Below the pieces are notes generated by a model that was not told where the DNA came from, did not search any database, and saw only the letters and a program-made list of their open reading frames with translations. A stretch of 64,000 nucleotides of DNA from Chitinibacter fontanus (lineage in GTDB: Bacteria > Pseudomonadota > Gammaproteobacteria > Burkholderiales > Chitinibacteraceae), in assembly GCF_013423785.1 (NCBI RefSeq), contig NZ_CP058952.1, forward strand, positions 2,259,665-2,323,664, given 5' to 3'. A program made the translations under genes and the position numbers. The first letter of the stretch is position 1; the number at the start of each line of letters is the position of its first letter. Of this stretch, positions 33,856 to 43,052 are shown one piece after another.

Positions 33856-36780
33856 ATGATGCGTGAATCCAGTGGCGGTAAAGTACCCTTTTATATCCAT
33901 ATTTCCTATTTATTCATTGCACTGCTGATTGGCTTTGCCGTGATTAGTGGCTGGAATCAGTATCGCGCCACTGGATTAATCTTGAAGCAGTCGGCTGATC
34001 AGCAGTTTGAGTTGGCGGTTAAATCCGCTAGTGATGAAGTCGAGGCGATTTATCTCAGTGGTGCACGTACGGTGCAGCTACTATCCCAGCAGCGGTTGAT
34101 GAATGCTAAAACACTGGATGACCGTTTAGATAGTCTTGAGTTTGTTACTACGGCCTTGAAGTATGACCCCATTATTTCCTCGTTGTATATTGGCTACGAT
34201 ACGGGTGATTTCTTTCTGGTGCGGCGCTACTTAGATAACCCAAAAGTGGCGCAGCGTTTTAAGCCCCCAGCGCAGACACGTTGGATTGTGCAAAGTATTA
34301 CTTACCCACATGAGCAACTGCGTGGTGAGTTCTTGTTTTACGACGAAGCTTTGCAGTTACTTGAACATCGCGTGGTGGCTGATTATCGCTATGACCCACG
34401 TGTTAGGGACTGGTATAAGGCTAAAAATCAGCCTGGAGAATTGCTACTCAGCAGTCCTTACTATTTCTCATCAGATGGTTTATTGGGGGTGACCTTTTCA
34501 CAGCAAACCGATAATCAGCGTGGGGTTGTGGGCAGTGATATCCAGTTGGGGCGCTTGAATCAATTTCTACTCAAGCATCGTATTACGCCAAGCACCCGAT
34601 TGGCTTTGGTCAATGCTCAGGAGCGAGTTGTCGCGAGTCAATATGGCTCTCCCGAGCTGGTTACCGAAGCGGATGGGCAACAATATCTGCCTAAATTGGC
34701 GACGTTTGATTCGCCGGTATTGAAAATCTTGCTGGGTTTGCCGCAGGGAAAGGCTGGGAATGCGAGTACTTTTGCCGCCGAAGGAGGGGAGCCTTGGGAG
34801 GGGCGGGTTGCAACGATCAATTTGCATAGTGGTTTGCAATTTAAATTACTCATGGCTGCGCCGCACCGTGAATTACTCAGTGCGGCAATTGCCGAGCGCA
34901 ACCAGAGCATGTTGGTACTAAGTGCGCTGATCTGTGTAGGTGTCATTTTGGCGGTTTGGTTGTCGCACAAGGCGTCACGGCCAATTAATTCGCTGACCGA
35001 TGAAGTGCAAAAAATTGAGCAATTTCAATTTGATGAACCAGTGCGGGTGCGTAGCAATATTCTGGAAATTGCCAGACTGGCAGCTGGAATTGGCGGGATG
35101 AAAAGCACCATCTCGCGCTTTATGGAGCTATCGCAGGCCTTGGCGGCCGAAAAAAACTTCAGCCGTTTGCTGGCGCGAATTCTGGATGAGTTGGGACAAG
35201 TAAGTCGGGCAGAAGGTGGGGTGATTTATATTACCCATGCCGATGGTCAGCGACTGCAGTCTGCACAATATTTCTGGCGTAGCCAAGCGCAGGAGCCTGA
35301 TTCAGATCCGCCATTAATCCCGCTTGATGGCGAACATATTGTTGCGCGTGCGCTGCGCGATGATGTGGTTCTTCGCACTGTGTCAGTTGATGAGTTTGCA
35401 CATAATTTTCCCTTATTGCCTGCGGTGACTGAGCCGCTGACCCAATTGACTTTGCCATTGCGCAATCGGGATGGTGCACTGGTCGGTGCTTTGGCCCTTG
35501 CGATTGATGAAAATAAAAAGCCAAGTGCTGATTTGTTGGCTTTCGTACAAACAATCGCCGCCACCGCTGCCGTGGCGGTCGATAGCCAGCGTTTGATTAA
35601 TGAACAGAAAGTATTGCTTGAAGCCTTTATTCAATTAATAGCTGGCGCGATTGATTCAAAAAGCCCCTATACCGGGGGGCATTGTCAGCGTGTGCCGGAG
35701 TTGACCAAGATGTTGGCGCGCGCAGCTGAACGGCAGTTGGATGGCCCGCTGGCTGAGTTTCGCTTGAGTGAAGATCAGTGGGAAGAGCTGCACATCGCAG
35801 CTTGGCTGCATGATTGTGGCAAGGTGACGACCCCGGAATATGTCGTCGATAAAGCCACTAAATTGGAAACGCTGTACGACCGGATTCATGAGGTACGCAT
35901 GCGTTTTGAGGTGCTAAAGCGTGACGCCGAAATTAACTGCTGGCAAGCGATTGCCTCAGGAGCCGAGCCTGCAGTTGCCCAAGCGCAATTAGCCGGCGAG
36001 TTGGCCCAATTGGATGATGAGTTTGTTTTTGTCGCTACCTGCAATGAAGGTGGTGAATTTATGGCGCCAGAGAAAATAGCTCGGCTGCAGCAAATCGCGA
36101 CGCGGACTTGGATGCGAACTTTGTCAGATCGTATTGGCATTGCTCATGAAGAAAAGGAGCGCAAACAACGTAGCCCAGAGCCCGTCTTGCCCGTGCAGGA
36201 AGCATTGCTTGCTGATAAACCGGAGCATATTTTGCTACGTTCCGAGCGGGATAAATTGGCGGACAATAATCCGTGGGGCTTTAAAGTCAAGGTGCCAGAG
36301 CACCTGTATAACCGTGGAGAGCTTTATAACCTTAGCGTGGCGCGCGGTACCCTCTCAGAAGAGGAGCGCTTTAAAATTAATGAGCACATTATCCAGACCA
36401 TTATTATGCTGGAAAAATTGCCTTTCCCACGTCACCTACAACAGGTGCCTGAGATTGCTGGCGGCCATCATGAGAAGATGGATGGTTCTGGCTACCCGAA
36501 ACGTCTGACGCGTGAGCAAATGAGCTGGCCAGCCAGAATGATGGCGATTGCCGATATTTTTGAGGCGCTCACAGCGGTCGATCGCCCGTATAAGAAAGGT
36601 AAGACGTTGTCCGAGGCCATCAAAATCATGGGTTTTATGGCCAAAGATCAGCACATTGACCCCGACTTATTCCGCTTATTCTTGCGTGAGGGCTTGCATA
36701 TTGAATATGCCCAGCGTTTTATGCGGGTAGAGCAAATCGATGAGGTTGATCTAGCGCCTTATTTGCTGCCCCTTGGATGA
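33856..36780 (+). CDS. Cache-HAMP-GAF-HD-GYP sensor phosphodiesterase
   Basis: A 974-residue membrane sensor. Helix 1 (about 15-35), periplasmic Cache-type ligand domain (about 40-350; YDPIISSLYIGYDTGDFFLVRR, DYRYDPRVRDWYK, SSPYYFSSDGLLGVTFS), helix 2 (about 352-372), HAMP (373-430), GAF (about 445-575) and HD-GYP (about 580-970). The HD site LHDCGK (His652-Asp653) and HHEKMDGSGYP (from His871) are intact, so cyclic di-GMP hydrolysis is likely. 218 residues separate them, against 53 in the other HD-GYP protein here, so there is an insertion of about 165. GAGGG lies 4 nt before ATG 33856 and 7 nt before ATG 33859; ATG 33841 lacks a site. Confidence 0.93.
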   Translation: MMRESSGGKVPFYIHISYLFIALLIGFAVISGWNQYRATGLILKQSADQQFELAVKSASDEVEAIYLSGARTVQLLSQQRLMNAKTLDDRLDSLEFVTTALKYDPIISSLYIGYDTGDFFLVRRYLDNPKVAQRFKPPAQTRWIVQSITYPHEQLRGEFLFYDEALQLLEHRVVADYRYDPRVRDWYKAKNQPGELLLSSPYYFSSDGLLGVTFSQQTDNQRGVVGSDIQLGRLNQFLLKHRITPSTRLALVNAQERVVASQYGSPELVTEADGQQYLPKLATFDSPVLKILLGLPQGKAGNASTFAAEGGEPWEGRVATINLHSGLQFKLLMAAPHRELLSAAIAERNQSMLVLSALICVGVILAVWLSHKASRPINSLTDEVQKIEQFQFDEPVRVRSNILEIARLAAGIGGMKSTISRFMELSQALAAEKNFSRLLARILDELGQVSRAEGGVIYITHADGQRLQSAQYFWRSQAQEPDSDPPLIPLDGEHIVARALRDDVVLRTVSVDEFAHNFPLLPAVTEPLTQLTLPLRNRDGALVGALALAIDENKKPSADLLAFVQTIAATAAVAVDSQRLINEQKVLLEAFIQLIAGAIDSKSPYTGGHCQRVPELTKMLARAAERQLDGPLAEFRLSEDQWEELHIAAWLHDCGKVTTPEYVVDKATKLETLYDRIHEVRMRFEVLKRDAEINCWQAIASGAEPAVAQAQLAGELAQLDDEFVFVATCNEGGEFMAPEKIARLQQIATRTWMRTLSDRIGIAHEEKERKQRSPEPVLPVQEALLADKPEHILLRSERDKLADNNPWGFKVKVPEHLYNRGELYNLSVARGTLSEEERFKINEHIIQTIIMLEKLPFPRHLQQVPEIAGGHHEKMDGSGYPKRLTREQMSWPARMMAIADIFEALTAVDRPYKKGKTLSEAIKIMGFMAKDQHIDPDLFRLFLREGLHIEYAQRFMRVEQIDEVDLAPYLLPLG

Positions 36781-36801
36781 AAATTTGGATCAAATAGCAA
36801 T

Positions 36802-36830
36802 AAAAAAGCCTGCTTTGAGCAGGCTTTTTT
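36802..36830. terminator. Bidirectional intrinsic terminator
   Basis: A6, GCCTGC, loop TTTGA, GCAGGC, T6. Shared by the convergent HD-GYP and aminotransferase genes. Confidence 0.92.
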
Positions 36831-36846
36831 ATTGGCGAAACGCTAA

Positions 36847-38049
36847 TTACAATACTTTAGCGATCGAGTCAGCAACGTAATCGATGTTGTTGATGTTTAA
36901 CGCAGCCAAACAAATGCGGCCAGTTGATACGGCGTAGATGCCGTACTCTGCGCGCAGTTTTTCAACTTGCTCGGCAGTCAGGCCTGTGTACGAGAACATG
37001 CCGCGCTGTTGCGTTACGAATGAGAAGTCTTGCGCCACGCCGCGCGCAGCCAGTTTTTCTACCAAACCTGAGCGCATTGCGCGGATACGTACGCGCATGC
37101 CACCGAGTTCTTCTTCCCACATTGCGCGCAATTCTGGGCTTGCCAGTACTGCTGCAACGACCGCGCCACCGTGAATCGGTGGGTTAGAGTAGTTGGTGCG
37201 GATGACGCGTTTCAGTTGGCTCAATACGCGGCCAGATTCTTCTTTGCTTGAAGTAATGATCGACAAAGCACCTACGCGCTCGCCGTACAAAGAGAAGCTT
37301 TTCGAGAATGAGCTAGAGATAAAGAATTGCAGGCCAGAAGCTGCGAAAGCTTTAACCGCCACTGAGTCAGCGTCGATGCCTTCAGCAAAACCTTGGTAAG
37401 CCATATCAAGGAATGGCACCAAACCGCGCTCGCGACATACTTCAACCACTTCGCCCCATTGTGCGTCAGACATGTCCGCGCCAGTTGGGTTGTGGCAGCA
37501 AGCGTGCAAGATGATGATCGAGCCAGCTTCCAGACCCAACAAGAAGGCTTTCATTGCTGCAAAATCAACACCGCGTGTCGCTGCGTCGTAGTATGGATAG
37601 TCGCCGACTTTGAAGCCTGCAGCTTCAAAAATCGCGCGGTGGTTTTCCCAGCTTGGGTTGCTGATGTAAACGGTTGCATTTGGGTTCAGGCGGTACAGGA
37701 AGTCGCCACCAATACGCAAAGCGCCAGTGCCGCCCAGTGCTTGAGCAGTGACAACGCGACCCGCAGCAGTCAATTCACTTTCAGCACCGAACAACAGGTT
37801 TTGCACACCCGCGTTGTAAGCTGGATTGCCTTCAATGGCTTGGTAGCCGCGGGGTGGCTGCGCAGCCAAACGTACTTTTTCCGCTTCTTTCACCGCAGCG
37901 AGCAAAGGAATTTTGCCTTCGTCGTTGTAGTAAACGCCTACGCCCAAATTTACTTTGGTGCTACGAGTGTCGGCATTAAACGCTTCGTTCAGGCCCAGAA
38001 TTGGGTCGCGAGGTGCCATTTCTACGGCGGCGAAAATCGAGGATGTCAT
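36847..38049 (-). CDS. tyrB: Aromatic/aspartate aminotransferase (class I)
   Basis: PLP enzyme of the AspC/TyrB group, 400 aa, transferring amino groups among aromatic amino acids, Asp/Glu and 2-oxo acids. It starts MTSSIFAAVEMAPRDPILGL; the substrate and PLP loops include HACCHNPTGADMS, FLDMAYQGFAEG and SSSFSKSFSLYGERVGAL (PLP lysine in SFSK). The C-terminal RICLAALN holds the carboxylate-binding Arg. GGAG lies 7 nt before ATG 38049. AspC and TyrB are hard to separate by sequence alone; the Betaproteobacterial form is usually called TyrB. Confidence 0.92.
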   Translation of the reverse strand: MTSSIFAAVEMAPRDPILGLNEAFNADTRSTKVNLGVGVYYNDEGKIPLLAAVKEAEKVRLAAQPPRGYQAIEGNPAYNAGVQNLLFGAESELTAAGRVVTAQALGGTGALRIGGDFLYRLNPNATVYISNPSWENHRAIFEAAGFKVGDYPYYDAATRGVDFAAMKAFLLGLEAGSIIILHACCHNPTGADMSDAQWGEVVEVCRERGLVPFLDMAYQGFAEGIDADSVAVKAFAASGLQFFISSSFSKSFSLYGERVGALSIITSSKEESGRVLSQLKRVIRTNYSNPPIHGGAVVAAVLASPELRAMWEEELGGMRVRIRAMRSGLVEKLAARGVAQDFSFVTQQRGMFSYTGLTAEQVEKLRAEYGIYAVSTGRICLAALNINNIDYVADSIAKVL

Positions 38050-38219
38050 CCTATGCTCCATCAATGAAATGTTTCCGGGCAAAGGCCAGTACGTGCGGTT
38101 GCCGCGGTGGTGAGAAAAGATCGGCGTCGATTTTAGCACGACTGCGCACCTTACGCTGTAGTCCGTGTCTGGAAGGAATTGTCGTGGGTCAAGTTGCGGT
38201 GGATGATAATTTTAACTGC

Positions 38220-38268
38220 GGGTATTGCTTTGAAGTGATTGATTTTACTGCTATTGCGGCTTATACGT
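38220..38268. repeat. 49-nt inverted repeat, copy 6
   Basis: GGGTATTGCTTTGAAGT (38220-38236) against TATTGCGGCTTATACGT (38252-38268). The left half is near-identical to copies 1, 4 and 8; pairing is weaker than in others. It is 48 nt downstream (minus strand) of the nitroreductase stop. The rest of 38050-38316 shows nothing else convincing. Confidence 0.65.
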
Positions 38269-38316
38269 TAGGTGGTATCAGGCGCAGTAATTTAACTGCG
38301 CCCGAAAATGCTTTAG

Positions 38317-39057
38317 TTAAGCGTCAAATTTGAAACCTTGCCGTATTGCGGTGGGCGCGACTTCTGGAAAGTAAATGTTTTGGTAGAACTGGGCGGTATT
38401 ATCAGACCAGTTTTTGCCATCGTCGCGGCCAATCGCCTGCCAGAATTGCACTAACTCTTGGTCGTAAGTGTCAATGTGCTGTGGTATATCGGCGCTTTGG
38501 TAGCTTTCGTGATGCACAAAGCTTGCGCGTGGCAGGCGCGGTTTGAGTGGACTGTCGTTCTCCACGTAGCCGAGCGCCACGCCCGCAATCGGGAAGGTGT
38601 TGGCGGGTAATTGCAACAGATCAATCATGGCTTGTGGGCTGCGACGGATACCCCCAATAGGTACTACACCCAAGCCCGCCGCGCGCGCGGCGGTCATTAA
38701 ATTACCCAGTGCAATACCGGCATCTACGGCGCCAACTGCAAAACCTTCGACGCTTTGGTGAATGACTTGCTCTTTACCTGCTTTTGCAACTGCTTGGGCA
38801 GTTTTATAAAAATCGATCACTACCGTAATAAACACCGGGGCTTGCGCAATCCAAGGTTGGCCACCGGCGATCTGGGCAATTTGGGCGCGGCGAGTTGGGT
38901 CTTGCGTGACAACCAGTGATACTTGTTGGCCATTGATCGAGGTTGGGCCGCGATAGGCCGCATCCAAAATGGCATCCAGCGTTGCAGTATCCACTGCTTT
39001 AGTTTGATAGCTGCGAATGCTGCGATGTTCGTGCATTAGTTTCAGTGTGTCGTTCAT
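38317..39057 (-). CDS. NADPH-dependent FMN nitroreductase-family oxidoreductase
   Basis: A 246-residue flavoprotein of the FRP/NfsA/NfrA type. The N-terminus HEHRSIRSYQ binds FMN phosphate; TSINGQQVSLV, GNLMTAARAAGLGVVPIGGIR and a C-terminal basic segment follow, as in NADPH-dependent flavin or nitro reductases. Cytoplasmic dimer expected. The substrate cannot be read from the sequence. Its transcript end lies near a 49-nt repeat; the murJ terminator is upstream. Confidence 0.9.
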   Translation of the reverse strand: MNDTLKLMHEHRSIRSYQTKAVDTATLDAILDAAYRGPTSINGQQVSLVVTQDPTRRAQIAQIAGGQPWIAQAPVFITVVIDFYKTAQAVAKAGKEQVIHQSVEGFAVGAVDAGIALGNLMTAARAAGLGVVPIGGIRRSPQAMIDLLQLPANTFPIAGVALGYVENDSPLKPRLPRASFVHHESYQSADIPQHIDTYDQELVQFWQAIGRDDGKNWSDNTAQFYQNIYFPEVAPTAIRQGFKFDA

Positions 39058-39121
39058 GGTGATGTCCTAGTGAGTAATGAGTGGGTTGAATTGTATTAGA
39101 CCAGTCGTCTAGTTGGCAAGT

Positions 39122-39156
39122 AAAAAAATCCACACCCGCGTACGGGTGTGGATTTT
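39122..39156 (-). terminator. Intrinsic terminator downstream of murJ
   Basis: ATCCACACCCG, loop CGTA, CGGGTGTGGAT; on the minus strand it ends in a run of T. The murJ stop is 6 nt upstream. Confidence 0.9.
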
Positions 39157-39161
39157 GGGGT

Positions 39162-40697
39162 TTAGCTGCTACGACGAGAAAAGTCGCGCGGCCGAAAGCC
39201 GAGAATGCCTAGCGTGGCAAAGTAAGCCACAATCCCAACCGTCACGAGGCCCGCCAAGCGCAGTAAGCGCATCACCATCACGCCCTCTGACCACGCTGGC
39301 ATGCACTGCTGTACGCCAAATAGTGCGGCGGCCATTACGGTCACTGCAATGAATAGTTTGATTAAGAAGCTATTCCAGCCTGCTTGGGGGGTGAAAAAAT
39401 CTTTTTTGCGCAGGTTGTAAAACAGCAAACCTGCATTGGTTAGTGCCCCTAGGCTAATTGCCAAGGCTAGACCCGCATGGTGCAGTGGGCCAACCAGCAC
39501 CAAGTTAAATAATTGGGTTACCGTCAGGGTAAACAGCGCAATTTTGACCGGTGTTTTGATGTTTTGCCGCGCGTAAAAGCCGGGCGCTAAAATTTTAATC
39601 AAAATCAGTCCAACTAAACCCACTGCGTAGGCGCTCAGTGCTTGTTGTGTCATCGCCGCGTCGTGCGCGCTGAATTTACCGTATTGAAACATCGCTACCG
39701 TCAGCGGTTCGGCAATCATCGCCAGGGCGACTGCAGAAGGAATCGCCAGCAGCAAGGCTAGGCGTAAACCCCAATCTAGCAGTCGCGAGTATTCGGCAGT
39801 GTCATTGCTGGCGTAGGTTTTCGAAAGTGAAGGCAATAAAATGGTGCCCAAAGCGACACCGAGCAAACCTGTTGGAAACTCCATCAACCGATCTGCGTAG
39901 TACATCCATGACACCGAGCCAGAAACTAAATACGACGCAAAAATGGTGTTAATAATGAGCGAAACTTGGCTAACCGATACTCCCAAAATGGCAGGTCCCA
40001 TTTGTCGCATCACTCGCCACACGCCCGCATCATGGAAATTGAGCTTCGGTCGGGTCAGCATGCCGATTTTACGCAAATGCGGCAGTTGATAGGCCAATTG
40101 CGCAATGCCACCAACGACTACTGCAACGGCCATGGCCATGATCGGCGGATCAAAATATGGGGTTAAAAAGAGTGCAAAAATAATGAATGAGACATTTAGT
40201 AGGGTAGGGACAAAGGCAGGAACCGAGAATTTATTCCAGGTATTGAGCACCGCCCCAGCCAGTGAGGAGAGTGAGATCAGCAAAATATAAGGAAAAGTAA
40301 CGCGCAGCAGATCAACGGTAAGGGCAAATTTATCAGGGTTTTTGGCAAAACCACCCGCCGTCGCCCAGATGACCCAAGGCGCAGCAATGACGCCCAGTGC
40401 TGTCACAATAGCCAGAATCAGTGTGAGCATCCCCGAGACATCGGCAATAAATTCACGCGCCGCTTCATCGCCCTGTTTGTTCTTATATTCTGCCAGTATC
40501 GGCACGAAAGCTTGGCTAAATGCGCCCTCGGCGAAGATACGTCGCAATAAATTGGGTAGGCGGAAGGCCACGTTGAATGCATCGGTTGCCATGCCAGCAC
40601 CAAAAATGCGCGCCATAATCGCATCACGCGCAAAGCCCAAAACGCGCGAAACTAATGTCATCGAGCTGACTGCCGCCACCGCTTTTAAAAGATTCAT
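39162..40697 (-). CDS. murJ: Lipid II flippase MurJ
   Basis: Essential inner-membrane flippase of the MOP superfamily that exports lipid II for peptidoglycan synthesis. The 511 residues hold about 14 helices; family sequence includes [41 protein letters not shown] and [21 protein letters not shown]. The Arg residues near the N-terminus that line the cavity are present. GAGGG lies 6 nt before ATG 40697; a longer frame upstream is not conserved. Divergent from rpsT, a typical Betaproteobacterial neighbour pair. Confidence 0.97.
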   Translation of the reverse strand: MNLLKAVAAVSSMTLVSRVLGFARDAIMARIFGAGMATDAFNVAFRLPNLLRRIFAEGAFSQAFVPILAEYKNKQGDEAAREFIADVSGMLTLILAIVTALGVIAAPWVIWATAGGFAKNPDKFALTVDLLRVTFPYILLISLSSLAGAVLNTWNKFSVPAFVPTLLNVSFIIFALFLTPYFDPPIMAMAVAVVVGGIAQLAYQLPHLRKIGMLTRPKLNFHDAGVWRVMRQMGPAILGVSVSQVSLIINTIFASYLVSGSVSWMYYADRLMEFPTGLLGVALGTILLPSLSKTYASNDTAEYSRLLDWGLRLALLLAIPSAVALAMIAEPLTVAMFQYGKFSAHDAAMTQQALSAYAVGLVGLILIKILAPGFYARQNIKTPVKIALFTLTVTQLFNLVLVGPLHHAGLALAISLGALTNAGLLFYNLRKKDFFTPQAGWNSFLIKLFIAVTVMAAALFGVQQCMPAWSEGVMVMRLLRLAGLVTVGIVAYFATLGILGFRPRDFSRRSS

Positions 40698-40740
40698 GCT
40701 GCCCTCATTCTTTTTGCTGTGGCCGAATGATACGCCGCTC

Positions 40741-40769
40741 TTGCGTTGCCCGTGAAGAACGAATAAAAT
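40741..40769 (+). promoter_or_regulatory. Candidate sigma-70 promoter of rpsT
   Basis: TTGCGT (40741-40746), 17-nt spacer, TAAAAT (40764-40769). This leaves an ~80-nt leader before rpsT, long enough for S20 feedback control, but no specific structure is obvious to me. Confidence 0.65.
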
Positions 40770-40858
40770 CGTCGGCTTTCTAGGGTTGTGTGTGCTGCCG
40801 AAAGTCCGTGTCTCCGGCCAAGCAGTAGACCCGTTACACCTACTAGGAGCATTACAAC

Positions 40859-41122
40859 ATGGCAAATACAGCACAAGCACGCAAACGCGCTCGTCAAGCT
40901 ACCGCAGCACGTGAACACAATGGCGCTCAGCGTTCAGAGTTCCGCACTGCAGTTAAAAAGGTACTGAAAGCGATCGCTGCTGGCGATAAAGCTGCTGCAG
41001 CTACTGTTTACCAGCAAGCGGTTAGCACTATCGATCGTATCGCTGACAAAAAGATTTACCACAAAAACAAAGCTGCTCGTCATAAGAGCCGCCTGGCTGC
41101 TGCTATCAAAGCAATGGCTTAA
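40859..41122 (+). CDS. rpsT: 30S ribosomal protein S20
   Basis: An 87-residue basic protein that binds 16S rRNA helices 9 and 44. It begins [19 protein letters not shown] and has [22 protein letters not shown], the S20 core. AGGAG precedes ATG 40859 (10-nt spacing). Codon use is strongly biased to common codons, as expected for a ribosomal protein. Its own promoter and terminator make it a single-gene unit. Confidence 0.98.
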   Translation: MANTAQARKRARQATAAREHNGAQRSEFRTAVKKVLKAIAAGDKAAAATVYQQAVSTIDRIADKKIYHKNKAARHKSRLAAAIKAMA

Positions 41123-41141
41123 GTTTTTGCCCGAATCGCGG

Positions 41142-41169
41142 AAAAGCCCACTTTCGAGTGGGCTTTTTT
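41142..41169 (+). terminator. Intrinsic terminator of rpsT
   Basis: GCCCACT, loop TTCG, AGTGGGC, T6: a classic stable tetraloop terminator 20 nt after the rpsT stop. Confidence 0.94.
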
Positions 41170-41276
41170 GTTGGCGGCGGTTTTGTTGTTGATCACGCTT
41201 CAAATGGGGCTCGGCAAAGCCGAGCCCTTAAAGTTCGTAGGGCATTGCCGCCTTATGTTCTATACCCACACCCCCC

Positions 41277-41315
41277 GCCCTCTCCTTGAGAGGGGGCCTC
41301 GCTGCGCGAGAGGGC
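41277..41315. repeat. GC-rich inverted repeat (REP-like)
   Basis: GCCCTCTC (41277-41284) pairs with GAGAGGGC (41308-41315) around an inner GAGAGGG and a CTCGCTGCGCGAG hairpin. It lies between rpsT and the DUF-like gene at 41378 and resembles palindromic REP-type elements of other proteobacteria. It is unrelated in sequence to the 49-nt family. Only one copy is in the window, so repeat status is not proven here. Confidence 0.45.
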
Positions 41316-41377
41316 ATTTCAGAGAGCACAGGTTGTTTCGTAGAAATTGAGGCGCATTGGTCTTCGAGTGCTTCAAA

Positions 41378-41734
41378 TTAATGCGGATGGGATAGGCGAA
41401 AGCTTTCCATGATGCGCCAGTAGGCGGCTTCTTCGAGAATAAATACACGGCCATCGGGCGCTTCGTGTGGGGCAATGTCGATGACGATGCGTACAAAACG
41501 GCCAATGTCTTGCCACAATGCGGCCGCGATGCGCTCAACAAACCAATCGGCGCTTTCTCCGGCCTTCAGAGCAGCTTCGTGTCGTAGCTCGAGCAGCAAC
41601 ACGCCGTCGCCAAGTGGTTGTTTGCGTACCCATGATGGCATGCACCAGATGCGGCGGATGGTGGCCAGCGCAATTTCCGCCTCTTGCGGGGCAAGGGGCG
41701 ATAAGCCAATTTGTAAACGGTATGAGCTAGCCAT
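41378..41734 (-). CDS. Hypothetical protein (118 aa)
   Basis: A soluble alpha/beta protein of 118 residues with no signal or membrane segment. I do not recognise the family. The middle (WVRKQPLGDGVLLLELRHEAAL) and end (DIAPHEAPDGRVFILEEAAYWRIMESFR) have balanced codon use and no overlap with another gene, so it is probably real. Alone on its strand: convergent with rpsT, divergent from the response regulator. Confidence 0.6.
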   Translation of the reverse strand: MASSYRLQIGLSPLAPQEAEIALATIRRIWCMPSWVRKQPLGDGVLLLELRHEAALKAGESADWFVERIAAALWQDIGRFVRIVIDIAPHEAPDGRVFILEEAAYWRIMESFRLSHPH

Positions 41735-41892
41735 CGGTCTGACCTTGCAAGGTTGATGCAGCAGCGATGCTTATTTATTACACGCCACGGCCAGACTGTC
41801 TAGTGCTATTGCGCAATTCTGCGGCAGATTCACACGTTTAATAGCAGCTTATGCTAGGCTAGTGGTAATGCTTAAACGTACAGATTAATACC

Positions 41893-43002
41893 ATGAGCGA
41901 CAGCACTGAATTAGCAAATCGACCTAAAGTTTTAGTGGTGGATGATTCGCGCATTGTGCGTGCCACGATTAAAAAGCATTTGTCCGAATTTTATGATTTG
42001 ATCGAAGAGGCTGATGGCGAGGCGGGCTGGCGGCGTCTGATGAGCGATGATTCGATTAGTTTATTGCTATCAGACTTAACCATGCCTGAGCTCGATGGCC
42101 TGGGTTTATTGGCGCGAGTACGTGCTTCGGGTGAAGCTAGGCTCAATTTCCTGCCTGTGATTATTATTTCCGGTGAAGAAGACGAAGCCACCAAACTGCG
42201 CTGTGTTGAATGCGGCGCGAATGATTTTGTCACCAAATCCACCGATCGTACCGAAATGTTGGCGCGGGTCAAAGCGAATCTAGAGCTGGCTGAGACACGC
42301 CGTGAATTGGCCGAGTCACGTTCAGTGCAAATTCAAACGTCAACCACTGATGCTGTTACCGGCGTAGGCAGCCCGCATTTACTCAATTTACAACTTGAAC
42401 AGGCGCTGGCCTTTGCGTTGCGACACAATAGCGAAGTAACGGTTATGCTGTTGGAAATCAACCACGGGCAAACCTTGCAACACAAATTGGGCGATCGGGT
42501 TCATGGGCAATTGCTGGGTTTATTGGCTAAATTGCTCGAAGCCAAATTGCGCAAAGAGGATACGCTGGCCCGGCTAAATGATTCGATGTTTGCGGTCGTT
42601 TCGCCGGCTACGCCACTGATTGAGGCTCGTGTGGTGGCAGAGCGTTTACGTCAAACGATCGCTAACGCACGGGTTAATTTTCGCAGTGAACAGCTGCGCG
42701 TCACCGCCTCGATTGCGGTGGCCAATTCCTGGCATGATGATGTGCATTCTGCCGAGCGCATGATGTCGATTCTGCAGGATCGCTTGTACGCCAATCCGAT
42801 GAGCAATCATGTGTTTATGACCGATCCGGCTACGACCCAAACACCAACGCCGCTTATTTCCGAAGCGCTGGTGATGTTGCACAAAGGCGGAGTTGAGGAG
42901 CTACGGCCACATCTGAAGGCCTTGTTGCATAATCTGAAACCGCTACTGCAATTGGCCGATGAAGAGCTTGATCTTGGCTGGGATTTATCTGTGTTGGATT
43001 GA
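41893..43002 (+). CDS. Response regulator with degenerate GGDEF domain
   Basis: A 369-residue cytoplasmic protein. The receiver domain (about 12-130) has VLVVDDSR, phospho-acceptor Asp61 in LLSDLTMPELDG, and NDFVTKS. A GGDEF-like domain (about 150-310) keeps the usual fold (TDAVTGVGSPHLL, the AERLRQTI helix) but its active-site motif reads LNDSMF at about 228-233 instead of GGDEF, so it is unlikely to make cyclic di-GMP. It may bind GTP or a partner. The C-terminal ~60 residues are helical and unassigned. No kinase gene is adjacent. Convergent with the EAL-GGDEF gene, which suggests but does not prove a functional link. Confidence 0.88.
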   Translation: MSDSTELANRPKVLVVDDSRIVRATIKKHLSEFYDLIEEADGEAGWRRLMSDDSISLLLSDLTMPELDGLGLLARVRASGEARLNFLPVIIISGEEDEATKLRCVECGANDFVTKSTDRTEMLARVKANLELAETRRELAESRSVQIQTSTTDAVTGVGSPHLLNLQLEQALAFALRHNSEVTVMLLEINHGQTLQHKLGDRVHGQLLGLLAKLLEAKLRKEDTLARLNDSMFAVVSPATPLIEARVVAERLRQTIANARVNFRSEQLRVTASIAVANSWHDDVHSAERMMSILQDRLYANPMSNHVFMTDPATTQTPTPLISEALVMLHKGGVEELRPHLKALLHNLKPLLQLADEELDLGWDLSVLD

Positions 43003-43003
43003 T

Positions 43004-43052
43004 GGGTATAAGGCTAAAGCGAAATTTGATTCTGCTCTTTGGCGTTATACCT
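43004..43052. repeat. 49-nt inverted repeat, copy 7
   Basis: GGGTATAAGGCTAAAGC (43004-43020) against TCTTTGGCGTTATACCT (43036-43052). Positions 1-8 and 10-16 pair with 42-49 and 34-40 (counting G-T), one of the best stems. It starts 2 nt after one stop codon and runs 39 nt into the convergent gene, coding its last 12 residues (RYNAKEQNQISL) and stop. Confidence 0.8.

Noticed and set aside
38184..38333. Possible 49-codon gene starting at GTG 38184 with AAGGA upstream
   Set aside because: It overlaps the end of the nitroreductase gene on the other strand and runs across a 49-nt repeat; its sequence has no recognisable features. The ribosome-like site is probably chance.
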